A DNA stretch of 64,000 bases from Plasmodium coatneyi (lineage: Eukaryota > Apicomplexa > Aconoidasida > Haemosporida > Plasmodiidae), in NCBI RefSeq assembly GCF_001680005.1, contig NC_033568.1:1488001-1552000 (forward strand), in the 5' to 3' direction. The notes below the pieces were generated by a model that ran no database searches, had not been told where the DNA came from, and saw nothing but the letters and a program-made list of their open reading frames with translations. The translations under genes were made by a program, and so were the position numbers. Below are positions 23,901 to 38,462 of the stretch, in pieces; the stretch's first letter is position 1, and every line of letters begins with the position of its first letter.

Positions 23901-26900
23901 GAAATTTAGCCCCACGAAGACGGAGCAGATTAGTAACGAAAACACCTCTACTGGTGATAATATGAATATGACTTGCTTTTACAACTTCCTGTCGAGCGAA
24001 GTCAAGGCGGGTGTTCTGTATGAGCAGGAAAACAACGACATGTACGTGCGAATAATTTGGAAGTTTAAAAAAAGTGACATAAATAGACCAAATGGGGATA
24101 ATAATCCTAAGGGCATCCGAATCGGTGCTGAGGATGCCAAGGGTAAGGACAACAACGCCGTAGGGGGGGTGGACGATTATGGAACGAGAAAGGATAAGGA
24201 ACTTTTAGAACTGAAGTCGTTTAATATAAATTATGAGACGCAGAATATTGAGGGTCTGTTCAATTTTAAATATGAGGAGAACCAGTATGACAGCAGCTTG
24301 ATCAACACAACGGAGGAGTCCTCCTTCAGTGATGACACCAGGATTGTTTCGAATGGGTACGACCTGGAAGCTCACCCCGGGGGGGACAATGGGGAGAAGG
24401 CATCCACGAGGTTGGTCCCTAGTAGTAGTAGTAGCGATGCGAGTAGTGGAATAAGTAGCGGGAGGAGCAGCAGAGGAAGCAGCATTGCAGGAGGAGACCT
24501 CGCCATGTTGGGTATGGGAACTGAACCGAATGGCTCCACTAAAGGAATAACCAACAAGCAAGCCAAAAAGGGAAATTACAAGGAATCCGCGGGGAGTAAG
24601 TTAATAAAAAGCGGTGCCGCCCATTTGGAGGCAAAAAAGGAGAAGGAAAAAAAACAAAATAAAAAAAAAAATGACAGACATGTGGATAAGGAAGCGAAAG
24701 AGGAGGAAGAACATGGACTTCGAGAAATAATTTATCGGAAAGACGTGAACTGCATCTACATTTATAACATCTATTTTAAATTGAACCGTTTTGTGAAGAA
24801 GCTATATTATTGCAGTGACGTGAAAAAGGTGTACTTCTCGACCAGCATAAATAGGTGCAAAAATTTGTTTTACAATTTTGAAAATAACAATGTGCGTCTT
24901 TGTTACTATAACAGTAAGGAGACGTACGATAAGTACAGCGTGAGCATATCGAGAAATCTCTACAACAACATCCAGGTGCAGACTTATTTGAACCCAGTGC
25001 ACCTGTCCACCTTCGTCCCGAACATTTTGTTGCAGTACTACAATTTCTGGTACAATTCGGATGGAAGTATTATTGGGGAGATAAAGAGTTTGAAGAAGAA
25101 TCGGAAGAACAGAAATTCGATTATCTACATTAGGTTATTCGAGGGAGGGGGTGAAGACTTGCTCCCCACCGAGGAGATGGGCAAAAAGAACAAATGCCTC
25201 AATTTTGTGAAGAAGGGGTTACACCTGCAGGGTGGAGAGGGCAAGCATATGCTCAGTATGCACCATTATGGGGTTGTGCAGAAGTTACAAATTTTTAATT
25301 CACCTAAGGATTCAAATAAAATAACATCCTTGAAGGTGAACAATGATTACAGGGCCTTGACTCTTATTAACATCCTAAGTTATGAGAATAACGAGGTGTA
25401 TAGAGATTTTTACAACCTACTGATGAAATTTGATCACATTACCTATATACTAATTTACACGTTGAGTGTTCCTTCCCTTTTTGGGGGTACCTCCGAAAAT
25501 GTGGATGTGAGCAGCATGCCCATAACAGTCGACTTGGTTGAAATACCACGGTTAAATTTGACTCTGCGTAGGAGCAATGTGGATATAAGGATGGGCGTCG
25601 GTGAAAAGGATGATCCAAGTGAAAACCACGGTGTTCTGTCCAGCGGGGTGACGAAAAAGGATTCTTATAAGTACCACTTCGAAGAGCTGAACATGCATTT
25701 ATATACGGGAAATTTGCAAAAGTATAACTACATATACAACGTAATAAAGAAGATGAATAACACGGTTCTCCTGCAGAACAGCAAAAGTGACTTTTTCTTC
25801 CTGGTGTCTCTGCTAAATAAGCCATTTTTTCTCAACATTGCAAATTTGTATAAAGAATTTAACAAGAAAAATATCCACCTGTGTACTCTCTTGGAGAAGC
25901 ATATAAACATTTTGCTAAAAAACCACATGTATGTAACTATTTATTATCACAATTTTAATATAAATATGAATGTGAATAAGAATGTAGATGTGCTCAATGA
26001 GAATGCCGAGACGAACACGGCGTCCAGTCTGCAGTACATTGTTCTGTCCATCCATAGTTCGAAGCTGTTTATCAATTTTAGAAATATTTACAGCTGCTTC
26101 TTTTTTATCGTGTACAAGTATATACAGAAGGAGCATGAAGAGGTGGTCGAGTATTGTAACAACTTAAGCGTCTGCAAAGATGACATTAAGGAGATTAAAT
26201 ATTTGTTAAACATTTTAAACTACTGCGATAGTAGCATATTTTCCGATGTGGACTCCTGCGCATGCAGATTGAAAATATTTATAACCCTATCCAAGCAGAT
26301 AAAAATTATTCTGCGGAAGAAGAGGCATCGAATGGGGAGCAGAAAAGACATGTGGAACATGGATCAGTATTATAACATTTTCCACTATGTGAAATCTCTT
26401 TGGAATTTTGATAAATCAGGACCGAATGATAATAACTCCTCCAGTGGGAATGAAGGATACAACAGCGGGTTGGACGGTAATCAATATACCACCAGTAGGG
26501 GTGCCAACAGAAGAGGAAGTAAGAATGCAAATGGCGCCGCACAAAGAAGGGACGCCAAAAATGGAAGGAGAAAAAATCAACCGAATGATACAATGAAGAA
26601 TAGTGAAGACAGCTCAAGTGTGTACGGCGCGTCGGACAATTCATCCTCCTACGATAGTAACTACGTTTCATCTGAAAAGGAAAATAAGAAGAAAGAATTA
26701 AATGCGCAAGAAAAAATCATCGACGGGGAGGATGACGATTTAAGTGGCAAAAAAAAAATTATCAAAAAGAGCACGGATTTTAATAAAAAAAAAAGTGGAA
26801 CAGGAAGGCACGGAGAAAGTCAACCAAACAGTGGTCAAAGGAACGTGCAGGATAAAAGTAATAATGCGCCATATGAAGAGAGCAAAAATATGCACATTTA

Positions 26901-29900
26901 CATATACTGGGACATTATTAGGGACATGCAGTTTTATATAAACAACCTGCTTTATATTAAGGCCAAATGCAAACTAACCATCGATGAGGAGATTTTCCTC
27001 TACCAAAATTGTAACATTAATATACATAAGTACAAGCTGATTTACAATAGGTACATTATTTTGAATAGCATTTTAGAGTCCAAGATGACGTCAGACAAGT
27101 GCAACCCACTTTTCTTTTATAACATTTTGAGGAAGAAGCAGCTGCAGAATCAGGCCAAGATGAGGAAGTACCAAATTCAGTACCGGAAGAAAAGCAAAAT
27201 TGATGAGCTGCACCCGACGAAAAAGTTGGAAATGAATTTGACCCAACCGGAGTACAACCTGACGTATAATCAGAACGGCTACCATATGGGGAAGGAGAAA
27301 ATGCAGCCCATTGTGGAGAGTAAGAGCCATTTTGAGAACATAAAGAGCAATTTCGAATCGCTGAAAAATTGTCTAAGTGGAAAAAAGGAAAGGCAAACAA
27401 AGGATAACAATCTCGTCGTTTCAATTAACGTACCAAAAATCGAAGCAGTGAAATACATTAATAACATCGATGAGAATATATTCATGAACATAAATCTGTA
27501 TGACAATATTGGAAATATTATCAACAATATGAGTTACAAAAAGATGGAAGATAAGAACAACGTGGAGGCTCTGAACTACCTGAACAGTTTAATCAATTCA
27601 TTGGGCATACAGAACTTTTTTATAATTTACAATTATTTTATTAACAATTTGAATGTCAAAATGATTAAAGGGGAAAACACCTTCCTCTATGGAAACCTTC
27701 TCTCAAGGTACCTATACTTTTACAATTATAACATAAGTCAGTATAGTAAAATTATCTACATCTTTATATTTATTATAAATCACCAAGAAATTGTGAACAT
27801 GCTTCCAAAAATTGACGACCAGAAAATGAAAAAGAATTATTTAAACTTCTTCAAAACGAATGACTCCGTTTTTAACTTCTTTAATGATATTTTTAAATTT
27901 GTTCAGAATTTCCAAAAGGAAAGAAAAAAAAAAATTAAAAAGAATATCCTACCCCTCACGGTGGACAATAATCTGTCCATATGTACATCGGATGTAATTA
28001 AGTACCGACTCATTATTAACATAAACGTGGACGATTACATGTGTGAGAAGAGGGTCATACAACCCTTTGACGTTAAGCCAAATGTGCACGTCGGTTCGGA
28101 ACTGCTTAACGAGTTATGCTTCAGCCCGTTTAGGAAGCTGTACAAGTACCTACGCAGGGTGAAGCGAACTGAAGGGCCAACCCAACATGTGAAAGGGGCA
28201 GCCTCCCAAGTGGTTAGCGATGGAAGAGAAGTAACCCCCAGGGGGGGTACGTCGCCGAGTCTAAACCAGATCAACCACTTTACAAACGCTAGGAAAAGTA
28301 TGCTCAATTTCGACTTTGAAGAAAGTAACATATCGTGCCAGAACACCTATTCGAAGAATTTTATACAGAATATGAAAAACGACTATAACGCCTATCTGGA
28401 CTATCAACGGAAGAAGGTCGAATATGAATTCATCGGGTTCAGCGCCGAGGAAATTAAGATGACCTTCAATAATATTAAGAAGCTGAAGGAGTACGTAAAC
28501 ATGTTCGTGAGCATTAAGGACATTTTGCTGGAGATTTTCGTGGGGGACAATAAGCTTCTTGAGAGCATAAATGAGTTCATCGAGGGGGCGGATGAGAATG
28601 CCAATGGCAACGGTTTCGATAGCAGCAGTGATGAAGACAACTACAGTCACAACGACAGTGGTAATGGCAACGCTAGGGGTAGCCGTAGCGACGGAGGGAA
28701 GGAAATCCTCACTGAGGAGAATACCCCCTGGAATGAAGACCTCGTAGATATAGACATACACAATGAGCAAGACCAAAGTAACAATCGCAAAAAAGGGGCA
28801 GAAAACAGCCAGGCTACCAGCTACTTTCTGTACAAATTTGGCGTTCTAGGAAAAGCAGAAAAGGAAATCAATCTAAAAATCCTCATAAGATGCTTCATGT
28901 CCAAGTACGCGCATGAATATTTAGCCATGATAAATCCGAACCTGAAGAAAAAGAGCGCCAAGAAATTTATTAACATTGTCTTGCTTTACATGCTTATTAT
29001 GAACAGGAAGATTTTCCTGCACGAGTGCATAAGTAGCGTAATAAATATTTTGAATATCTTCAAGGTGTACAATTTGAAGTTGAAGATTTTGAAGCAGAAG
29101 GAAAAGAGCGTGCGTGGGAACGACGGTGCAGTATCTACGGTGGACGATGGAACGAACGCCATGCTGGGCAAGCTCCTGAACAGACAGCAGAAAATCATAA
29201 ACAAAGCCATAAACACGATTCAGCTGGGAACGAAAAACCTCACCCAACTGACTCTCACGGAGAGGCACTACTTTACAAAGAGGAACAAATCCAGCCACCA
29301 AAAAATCGTGCACAGAAATTTGGACCACAATTCGGATTCGTCCGACGTGTCAACATGCTACTTTTCGAGTGATCAGTATGAGGAGGGGCAGAAAATTCAC
29401 CATGTGAAGAGAGAAGAAAATGAGGGGAAAAAATACCTGAACAGTTTAGGCGGCAAGATGGCGGACCCATTATTGCTCGGTTTGCACGAGGAAGAACAAG
29501 ACAATGTGAACAAGGGCAACAATATGCCCAGCGGGGAAAGTGCCCACTGCTACTACACGTACGATCCCCGGCTGCTAATTTTTGAGTACACGAACAATTT
29601 AATAATACGAAAGAAGCAAGTAAAAATGATAAAGAAGTTTAAGAGGGATTTTATAAAAAAGAAAAAGCAGTACTGTTATCAAATAATTATGGGAGGAGGA
29701 AAAACAACGGTGTTGTCACCTCTCTACTTTTTAATCTTTTCCAACTACTTCTTAGTATTTAATATGTGTCCCCATCCGTTAATTCACTTTACGATAAATA
29801 CATTTCGGTCGAGATTTTCCTCCATCATAAAGAAGAACATTTACTACTTCAATTTCAGTCGATACGATAACATCACTACGGATCTGTACGTAAGTCTTTG

Positions 29901-32900
29901 TAGTGCACTGGAGAACAAATACATTTTGGTGACGAGCCCAACGTGTATCAAGTCACTGTTCCTTAAATTGGTGAACACAATTCAGGAGTTAAATAATATT
30001 AAAACGTTTGACATGATTAAACAGAAGGCGAAAACGCACATTACAGATGCCCTGACGAAATTTCTAGGATTTCAAAATGATGAGAATGCAATGAATGCTG
30101 CTAATTCTAGTGGATTGAGAAAAACAAGCACAAGTATGTCTGGTCATGTGGTCAAGCATGGACAACCACCCACGACGAGTGATTACAATATGCTGAAGAA
30201 GCAGCTCGATTTGTCTGTTAGAATTTTCGACATATTAAATAAGAGTATTTTACTGATTGACGAAATTGACAACGTTTTGCATCCCCTCAAGAGTGAACTA
30301 CATTGGCCTTATGGAACAAACAGAGAAATTGATCTGGTCAATGTGGTGAGAAATTTTACCGATGTGTTCATGAACAACCCGTATTTGAAATTTCTGTACG
30401 ATAGTAAAAACGACGACGTGGATATTAGGAGCGTCAAAATTGCCGTAGCGAATCGGAAGGAAGTAAGTGCCAATTTGCTGAATCATATTAGACAGCTGAG
30501 GGAGGAGGAGCAAGCCCAGAGACAAGCGCAGAGACAGTTACAGCAGCAATTGCAGCTGGGGGGAGGCAACGATGAGGATGATGAAATGAGGAGGGCAGCC
30601 CAACATATCAATTATGGAAGTACTGGTGGTAGCAACGCATACCACGTAGACCACCTCCGCAGTGACAACAGAATGAGACTAAAAAATGGAGCGATCAGCA
30701 ATTTTAACAACTCCTTATCAACGCAGCTGTATAGAAAAGAAGATGCAGATAATTACGGTAACATGGGAGAAGGTGTCATATCGGGGGGTGCACTTGGCTC
30801 AGTAATGAATGGAACAACCAGGTACGGATCTGTCAAGAATGTAAACAGCGGTGAGACAGGCACAACATATACGTACATCGATTTGAGCTTGTTTAGATAT
30901 AAGCTAAGTTGGGTCCTGATTGATTTTTTTTTCTACCCTGTGTGTAAGAAGCTAACCATCCCGATGAATATCCACTTCAATACAAATACGGAATATATAG
31001 AGGACCTCCTAAACACGTTTAACAAGGAAATCGAAAAGGGGATAAGAAACCACGACATTTCACTAATCCCACATTTCCACATAATAAATTTTAAATGGTA
31101 TGATAATATTATCTGGATCATTGCTCGGTATGTATACTACTTTTTACTATGCTATAAGATAAGTGGTGTGTCGCAAAAGGTGATTGAGTCCTATTTATGC
31201 ATTCCCCTATGCATCGGCTACAATGACATTAACGTGAAGAACAGGTGCAAAGATAACAACTTCAGTAGCTCCACCATAAGGAGGTTATTAAATATAAAAA
31301 AAATTTCCAACAAGAATTATTCCACAGATGGGAACAATCTGAGGAGTGAAGATATGCAAGTCCTATCGAGTGATTACCATTTTAAAATTTTCGAAAAGAT
31401 AAATACGCTGGATTATATTTTGTGTAAAATTTTAAATCTTTGTCGACTTTACATCAATGGAATTTTGCCATTCGTTTTTTCGAAAGTAAATACGGTGCAT
31501 TATGGAATCCTTTCCGCAGAGCAGATTAATAGGTGCCAAATGATTATGAGCAAGAGTAGGTACTTCCTGGCTGTTCCCTACATTGGGAAGGACACTCCCT
31601 CTGAAATGTCCGAATTTACAAATGTCGATGTGGTCGTTTCGCTGACCATTTTGTCCTATCGGTATCAGGGCATGAGGTACTTTGACTTCATCCTGAGCAT
31701 GAAAAATATTTTGTACAACTATTCTCTGGAGAAGGATTACGAGCGTGTGCAGAGCGAATCCTCCGAGGGGAGCGTCAGTGAGGGGCGCAGCGGTACCGAT
31801 GGGGGAAGCAACACTAATGAGGGAAGTAGAAGTAATAGTCGTGTCAGCAGTGATGATGTACTTGCCGACAAGACAGACGGGTATGCCCACTCGAGTGGGG
31901 ACCAGGCCAGTGAAGGAAGTTCTACTAAAGGGAGCAGCATGATCGAAACGGATAAGTCTTGCAGCGGGGAGACGCCCACCGAGGAAACGAGTGGGAAAAA
32001 ATTCAAAGGGAAAACGCGAAAGTCACGCAAGGGGGAAGTGAAAACAAAGAAAGATAAGGAAAAACAAACAGATGAAACGGTCAAAGGAGGCACAAAACAA
32101 ACGAAGAGAGAGTTAAAGAACATGTACGATCTGTACAGAGAAGTAATCGAAACTAGCGGAGCAAAAATAAGGAAAACGAAAAAGGATATTAACAACACAA
32201 ACTTTTTCATATACGACAATAATATTAAGAAGAGGAGAGAACAAAGTAGGAAAACAAAGTTGGGAAAAAATTACGTAGATAATATAGACAGGATAGATTT
32301 AAGCGATAAGGAAATGTTGTACGATCTGTACAATTTGACCAGAAAGAACCCATTACTAATTAGTTACTTCCTGTTGGGAATTATTCTTAACAAATATATT
32401 AAGCATACAGAAAAGCAGCTTTCATCCAACTCCCAAGATTTGACAAACAATGTTCTGTTTAAGTACGTTGTAGGATATAGTGGCACAAGCAATGATATAC
32501 TCCCTGAAGAAATTCACAAATGCAAATTTGAAAAAAGAACCATTGGTTCTATACTTAATATTATTAACGACCCTAAAATTGTGAACTTTATTTTCTTGCC
32601 ATCTCAAATTGCCCCCATTGATATTTTAAGGAGCCTGACTTTTTCAAAAATAAAATTTAATAGCCTTATCGATACGGGCTACCTGATTAATAATATTTCG
32701 CCGAAGAAAGTCGCCTATTACATTTTGCAATTCCTGGACTATATTGACTGCTGCGTTTATATCGATAATGGGAAGCACATGTGTATGTTGCCCCTGGAGA
32801 GGAAAAGGCGAGGAAAGAAGAAAAAAAAAAAGACCAGAAATAAAATTCTCATGGAGTGCCCAGAAAAGGGGAAGCATGCCAAGGTACGTGGTGGAGAACA

Positions 32901-35900
32901 CACAGGAAGAACCACCCCAGGTGCGAATGAAAAACGCAAGAATACCAAACAAACAATGAAAAGAAGAAGGAGAAAAGCAAATCCACGTAGTAACAAACAA
33001 AGTGGAAATAAAATAGAAAATAACCTACACCTGAATGTTGAGATTATTCCCCTGCAAGATTGCTACGTTCCAATTAAGAAGCGGTTCATCTACTTTGATC
33101 ACATCAATACGTTTGGGCAGGACATAAAGCAGTACGTGAATGCGAACAGCTTGGTCACCGTTAATATCGGGAATGACATTTCTTCCTTCAGTCAAGGCGT
33201 CTTTCGTTTACGATCGATCGGCATGAACCAGAAGATATTCTTCCTCATCCCCATGTGTCTGGTTAAACTGATGAACGTAAGTACGAGTCTATTTAAGGAC
33301 ACAGTTTTTGCGGAGGTGGTAAAGGGGAAATCTGTAGGGGCACGAACTGTAGTAGGAGATCACCCCAGTCAATGTAGCAAACAAGGTTTGAACCCTCCCC
33401 CACAGGATGAGAAGCAGATATTGAAGAGGTTCGCCAAACGGAAGAAGCGAATCCTGCGGGAGTGCAACAAAAACTACAGCGAAGGCAGCCAGACAGAGTC
33501 GGAGAACGGCATCGGTGAGGCCACCACAATCATAAGTAGCAGCAGCGGGGAAAGCGCATCAAGCATAGGTAGTGTTGGCGGAAGTGAATCTGCACATGGG
33601 AAGAAACCCTCACCCACTGGTGGGATAAATATAAATGTTGGTGGGACGGCTAATCAAGATGACGATATTGAGACAGTTCCCCTGGGGGAAGCCCAACAAA
33701 CGGATGACCCTCCACGTGTGATGGACCCGCGGGAAGAATGCATATACATGATCGACTGTTATAATAGTATCCACTTGGAAGAAAAATCAAAGGAAGAGGT
33801 TCTAAAAGAACTGACGTACTACCTCATTCTGAACAACATAAGTAACAACATAAAGCAATGTGAGCTCCTATGTGTGCATGGCATAGTTAATATTATAAAG
33901 AGGAAGAGCATCAGGATGCTGTTAGATAATTACATAAACATTGGGGTTTTTAATTACAGAGATTATTTGGGTATTTTCAACACAAGTATTGATTTCGACG
34001 TACAGACACAGGTACCCTCCAAGAGCAGCTCCTTACTTTGCATAGTCCAGCTGATTGAAAAGTTTCAGAATATCTTCACCAAGGAGGATGAATTATTCCT
34101 TCAGGACATTATTTATCGCTACTTTTGCTTGCATTATGATATTTCCAATAAAACTATCGTAATGTATTTTGACGCCTTTTTTCCTCGAAAGAATTTTATG
34201 AGTACAAATTTGCCGCACGTAATTTTAGACCTATTTGAAAAACTCAAGAAGATTAAGAAGGACCACTGTGTTTTGTCTTATAAGAAAAACTTCACCAAGA
34301 GGAACACCAACAATGAGTACAACGCGGAGGACGATAACTCGATCGACAATCATCTGTTCAGTCTAGAAAATGAACAGGAGAAGGAGAAGGAAAAAGAAAA
34401 GGAGAAAGAGAAGGAAAAAGAGAAAGAAAAAGAGAAGGAAAAGGAGAAGGAGAAAGAAGAAGAAAAAATTACGGAAGATCAAAAAAAAAAAAACATAAAA
34501 TGTAAGAAGGATGAATACAAATTGTACAGATGGACCATGGACGATATTAACTCAGATTTATTTGGAGCTAAAACAAAAAAAAGGGGAGATCAAACCAAAG
34601 GGGAAGAAGCTACTGGTACCATTTCCTACATAAATAATAAGGTTGCAGAGAAGTTCAATCGGTTGACGGAAGATAACCATCTGTTCATCCCCCTGAATAA
34701 ACTACCAGTGAATGACATCTACTTGAACTTCCCCTCCTATGTGTATGTCTCCAAAAATTTTACAAACATAGACTCAATCAACACAAAAAAGGGGAAGAAG
34801 CTCATGAATGTGCTGGTCGTTATCGAGTGTGTGCAGAATGCAGAGGAACAAGTCACCCACTCGAATCAGCACAGACACAACAACTATGACGAGTATGCTG
34901 AAAGGGAGGCTTTGCAAAAAATCTGGAACATTCTGAAGGAAGATAATATACAAGAGATCTTAAGCATTTTGGACGTCAATCCTTTTAAGTATTCCTACGA
35001 TCTTGCGAAAGTTATGACAGAGCATGTGAAGAAAAACGAGTTTGATGGCAACAGGTTTGACAGTTTCGTTTCGCTACTAAACAGAATGGAACTCTACTTT
35101 AGTAATAAAAACAAAAAGTACATCATTGTAAGTTTGCAGGAAGCGGAAACGTTGCGTTATTACATCCATAAGAGGTTCCATAGGCAGAAAGTGGCCATGG
35201 CCCTGTCGGGAAGATCCTCCCATTTGGTCAAAACGGACAGTTTTTACCTCCCCCCCAAAGGGGAACCAAACAAGAATGCTAATTGTGTCCTTGAGGGAGG
35301 TACGAGCAATGCACAAGTGGAGGAGAGCGGCCCCAATTTAAATCACAAAATAGAAAACCTCATGGAGGAAGAAATGTTCCAAGAAAATTTAATAAGTGAC
35401 GGGTGGGGGCTGAACAACAACCTTTCCAGTATAGCATTGGATGAAAAGGGTGAAGATGACGATATGGATCACTTTTTTATGGATGACATTAACAAAGGGG
35501 AATTAGAAAAGAAGCCAAACGGGAGTCATACAAACAAATGGGAGATTACACCGTGGGGGGCGGCTAAAGAGGAGCAAAATGTAGAAATGCTATCCATCTA
35601 TGAGAAGGAAAAAATGGAAATCGAACCAGCAAAGGAAGAAAACCTCTTTTCAGATGTGCACATAAATCTGTACAACTACCACTTTTGGTTCACCCCCATG
35701 GAAATTACAGACCGAAATAATCTGAGGAAGTATCTCTCCAGGCAAATACAAATAGTATACAGCGTGTGTAAATTCTTCAACTCGGATCGAAAATTTATTG
35801 ATGCACATGTGAATTTGTTACTGCAGTACTTGAATTTTAATTCACCGAAGCACCGATTTACCTATTTCAATGATTTGTATCTACAAAGGAGAATAATGAA

Positions 35901-37483
35901 GGACAATCTGACCAAGGGTAACCTCAAAATGCCTGAGAAGAAGAGCTTCCTCATTAAGAAAAATATCGAACTAGAAATGGTGGAAAAAAAGCTGTTCGAA
36001 GGAAATGGAGATATATATGCCTTTAAAATTATGCAACAAACTGTCAGACAAAGTTTAAAAAAAAAACAATTAACACTTCAAGAAATTTTTGACAAGGATG
36101 ATTTAGACTACATCTGCAGCAAACAGGACATCCGAATCCTTTTCGATTTTTTAAATATCCGGGATAGCAACAGTGTGAATGTTTTATTTGACATTTTGGG
36201 CTCCACCATTTCTTTGCACGAGTTGTGCTTTACTTTGAACCCTATGGAAAATATGAAAAAAACCGAGTTCCAGAAGGACCTGTACATTGAGGACAAGAAG
36301 AAATATGCCGAGGATTTTGTCAGTGAAGCTGAAAAGTACCTTAAGAATTTTAGATTTTCTCTTACGGAGCACACGTATTTTAAGGTGGTCTGGTCGGGCA
36401 GGATTTCCAGCCAGCGAATTGTTCAGGAAGCGCTGGACGGCCGGGAGGGAGCCCAATTCGGCCAAGAGGTTAGCGAGTACGCTCTGGGTGCAGCATTGGG
36501 TGGCGCATCGTTAGGCGGTGGCGTGAGCAGGAACGCCCCCCCGAGTGAGAGAGACCCCATCCACAAATCTCCGTCGAACGATTTGCTAAGCGACATTTTT
36601 GGATTTAACAAATCGCAGAGAAGCGAAGATACCATGCACGCCTCTCAGATTAACCATCCAGTCAGAAACTCGGAGCAATTTTACATCTACGAAGCGGAAA
36701 ATATAGACCCCAAAGATAGAGGAATGATGAGTAAAAATAAGCATAAAATAATTTTTGGCCATTATGCATCTACCAAACCAGCGGATACTAATTTCCCCAT
36801 ATTGGAAATGACAGACATATCGATCAACAGCATGTATACAAGTGCATCTGCTCAAGAAATTCTTAACCTTCTATTTCCGTATCCTAAAAAATATTTGTTA
36901 TTGTGGCATGAAGATTATTCTATAAAGAGCGTCGATGAGTGTCTGCACATATGGAAGCCAGTCTTGTCGTCTGCCCACATGTGTGGTACCACCTTCCTGG
37001 GCTTCGTGGCCACCGTTGGCCCGCACCAACCCCCCTTGAACAAGATCAGGGCTTTACCCAAGTCGCTCGTCAAGGTGGTACAGAATAAGAAGTTTGCCAC
37101 CTTTTACTCGGACAACAGTTTCTCCATCGATAACTCGGGCGTGTTAAATTCTTTGAACGTTCACTTTTTCAGTAAGTGCCACATTTCTGACCATATTGGT
37201 TGTAATAACAGCGCTGGTCAGTGCATCGGGTGTCCCTCCCCCTATTTGATCACTCCTTTCATTTGTTTTTCCCCACATTTTCCCCCTTTTAGATGGCCTG
37301 GACTTTAAAAACTACGAAGAATTCCTCTTCAGGAATTTCTCCCTTAACATTGTCGCAAGGGTTAAAAAGATCAAGTCTGTGAATGAAGACATCTTCAATT
37401 TATGGGGCGAAGAAAAGCCGCAGGAGCAGGAGGATGATGAAGAGACCTCCCCCGAGTGGGAAATAATTCCCCAGTGCCTTTAG
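17944..37483 (+). CDS. Giant DUF3638/DUF3645-type P-loop protein with C-terminal Vps62/VPS13-like motif
   Basis: Two exons, 17944-37171 and 37293-37483 (donor GTAAGT, acceptor CCCCTTTTAG, phase 1), give about 6,472 residues. Large globular blocks alternate with Asn/Ser/Lys/Glu-rich inserts. The central core has a Walker A-like motif in IIMGGGKTTVLSP (GGGKT at about 3917-3921), a Walker B-like LLIDEID (Asp at 4106) followed by NVLHPLKSELHWPYG, and VGYSGTSNDILPEE (from about 4843). This order matches the DUF3638 and DUF3645 modules of very large fungal and protist proteins, sometimes auto-labelled ubiquitin hydrolases without biochemical proof. An uninterrupted Glu-Lys repeat lies at about 5479-5509. 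Near residues 6333-6380, IWKP, FLGFVATVG, PP and ALPKSLVK resemble the W-x-P/LG-x-V-A-T/PP motif of Vps62/VPS13-type beta domains. No signal peptide or membrane span. Molecular function is unknown; ATP binding is inferred only from motifs. Confidence 0.85.
34378..34470 (+). repeat. In-frame Glu-Lys dipeptide repeat within the giant gene
   Basis: About 90 bp of alternating GAR/AAR codons encode an uninterrupted Glu-Lys alternation (about residues 5479-5509), ending in EEE. It probably forms a charged helix or disordered spacer between globular blocks, and is likely to vary in length among strains. Confidence 0.85.
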
Positions 37484-38462
37484 TCCTCTTAAACGTTGCT
37501 TCCGCGTAAAATGGGTTATGTGCTTTTGCATATTTGTGAAGTAAACAATTTTGCCTGCCCCATATTGAGTGTACCTCCCCTTTTTTCCATAGCACCATGG
37601 GGAAAATTGCTGCCCACATGACGGCGAAATTTTTTGCGGCATTATTCTGCACGCCTGTACATGTGCGCACATTTTTTTTTTTTTTTTTACACATTTATGT
37701 TGCATTTTTGGAGAAACCGCCCTGTTTTAAGATGATTAACAGGTGGAAAAAGACAAAATAAATGATAAAATAGCATTAATATGCAGAGAGCATATTTTAC
37801 CCCCGTGTTTGCTTTCCCATTTTGTTACCCCCCGATTAAGGTAGGTACAGGGAAGTAGACCTGTTGGCAATGCGTTCTCTCAAAAGGAAAAAATTATGGG
37901 GGAGTATGTCTCCACAACGGGAACAAACCATATTTCATACCCCTGCTTGAGATCAATTTGGCATAGGTTCGTTCCTCTTTGGGGTTATTTCCCCCGGGGA
38001 AAATACGCACATTGTATGCATATAAATGTATGTATCGTGTAAAAATATACGCGTGTGTGTTATCGTCTTCCCCTTATTGGGGGGAACACTGGCCGAGTTA
38101 ATGTTACACCGTTTTTAAAATTAGGCGTGCAATTTTTCTTGCACTTAAATTGAGTTTTAATTGGAAGTCTATTAAAAGGTTTAACAACATGGCATGGATG
38201 GTACAGGGATACATTCGTTTGTCATTAGCTGGTCGTTATAAATGAAAAAAGGGGGTGCAAAGATAGGGTCGCACAAGCATACATATATACGTGATGCAAG
38301 TACATGCGCGCACGCACTGGGTACTTGTATAGCTATGTAATGTATATAATAAGTGTGCTCGCACATGGGATGTGTGTGTAAAATTTTTTTTTTTTGGTCT
38401 CTTCTCTTCCTCTGCGAAATAGCAACATTTTACACTATATAACAGCATACAAAGATATCCAG
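37484..38462. other. Convergent intergenic gap
   Basis: About 980 bp between the 3' ends of the giant gene (+) and the eS8 gene (-). Poly(dT) tracts lie at about 37672-37688 and 38386-38395. No gene or RNA recognised. Confidence 0.7.

Noticed and set aside
28261..28776. Long antisense frame inside the giant gene (also at 31737-32219 and 20272-20682)
   Set aside because: Shadow of the coding strand, with hydrophobic or Ser-rich composition mirroring the Asp/Asn/Ser codons of the real gene.
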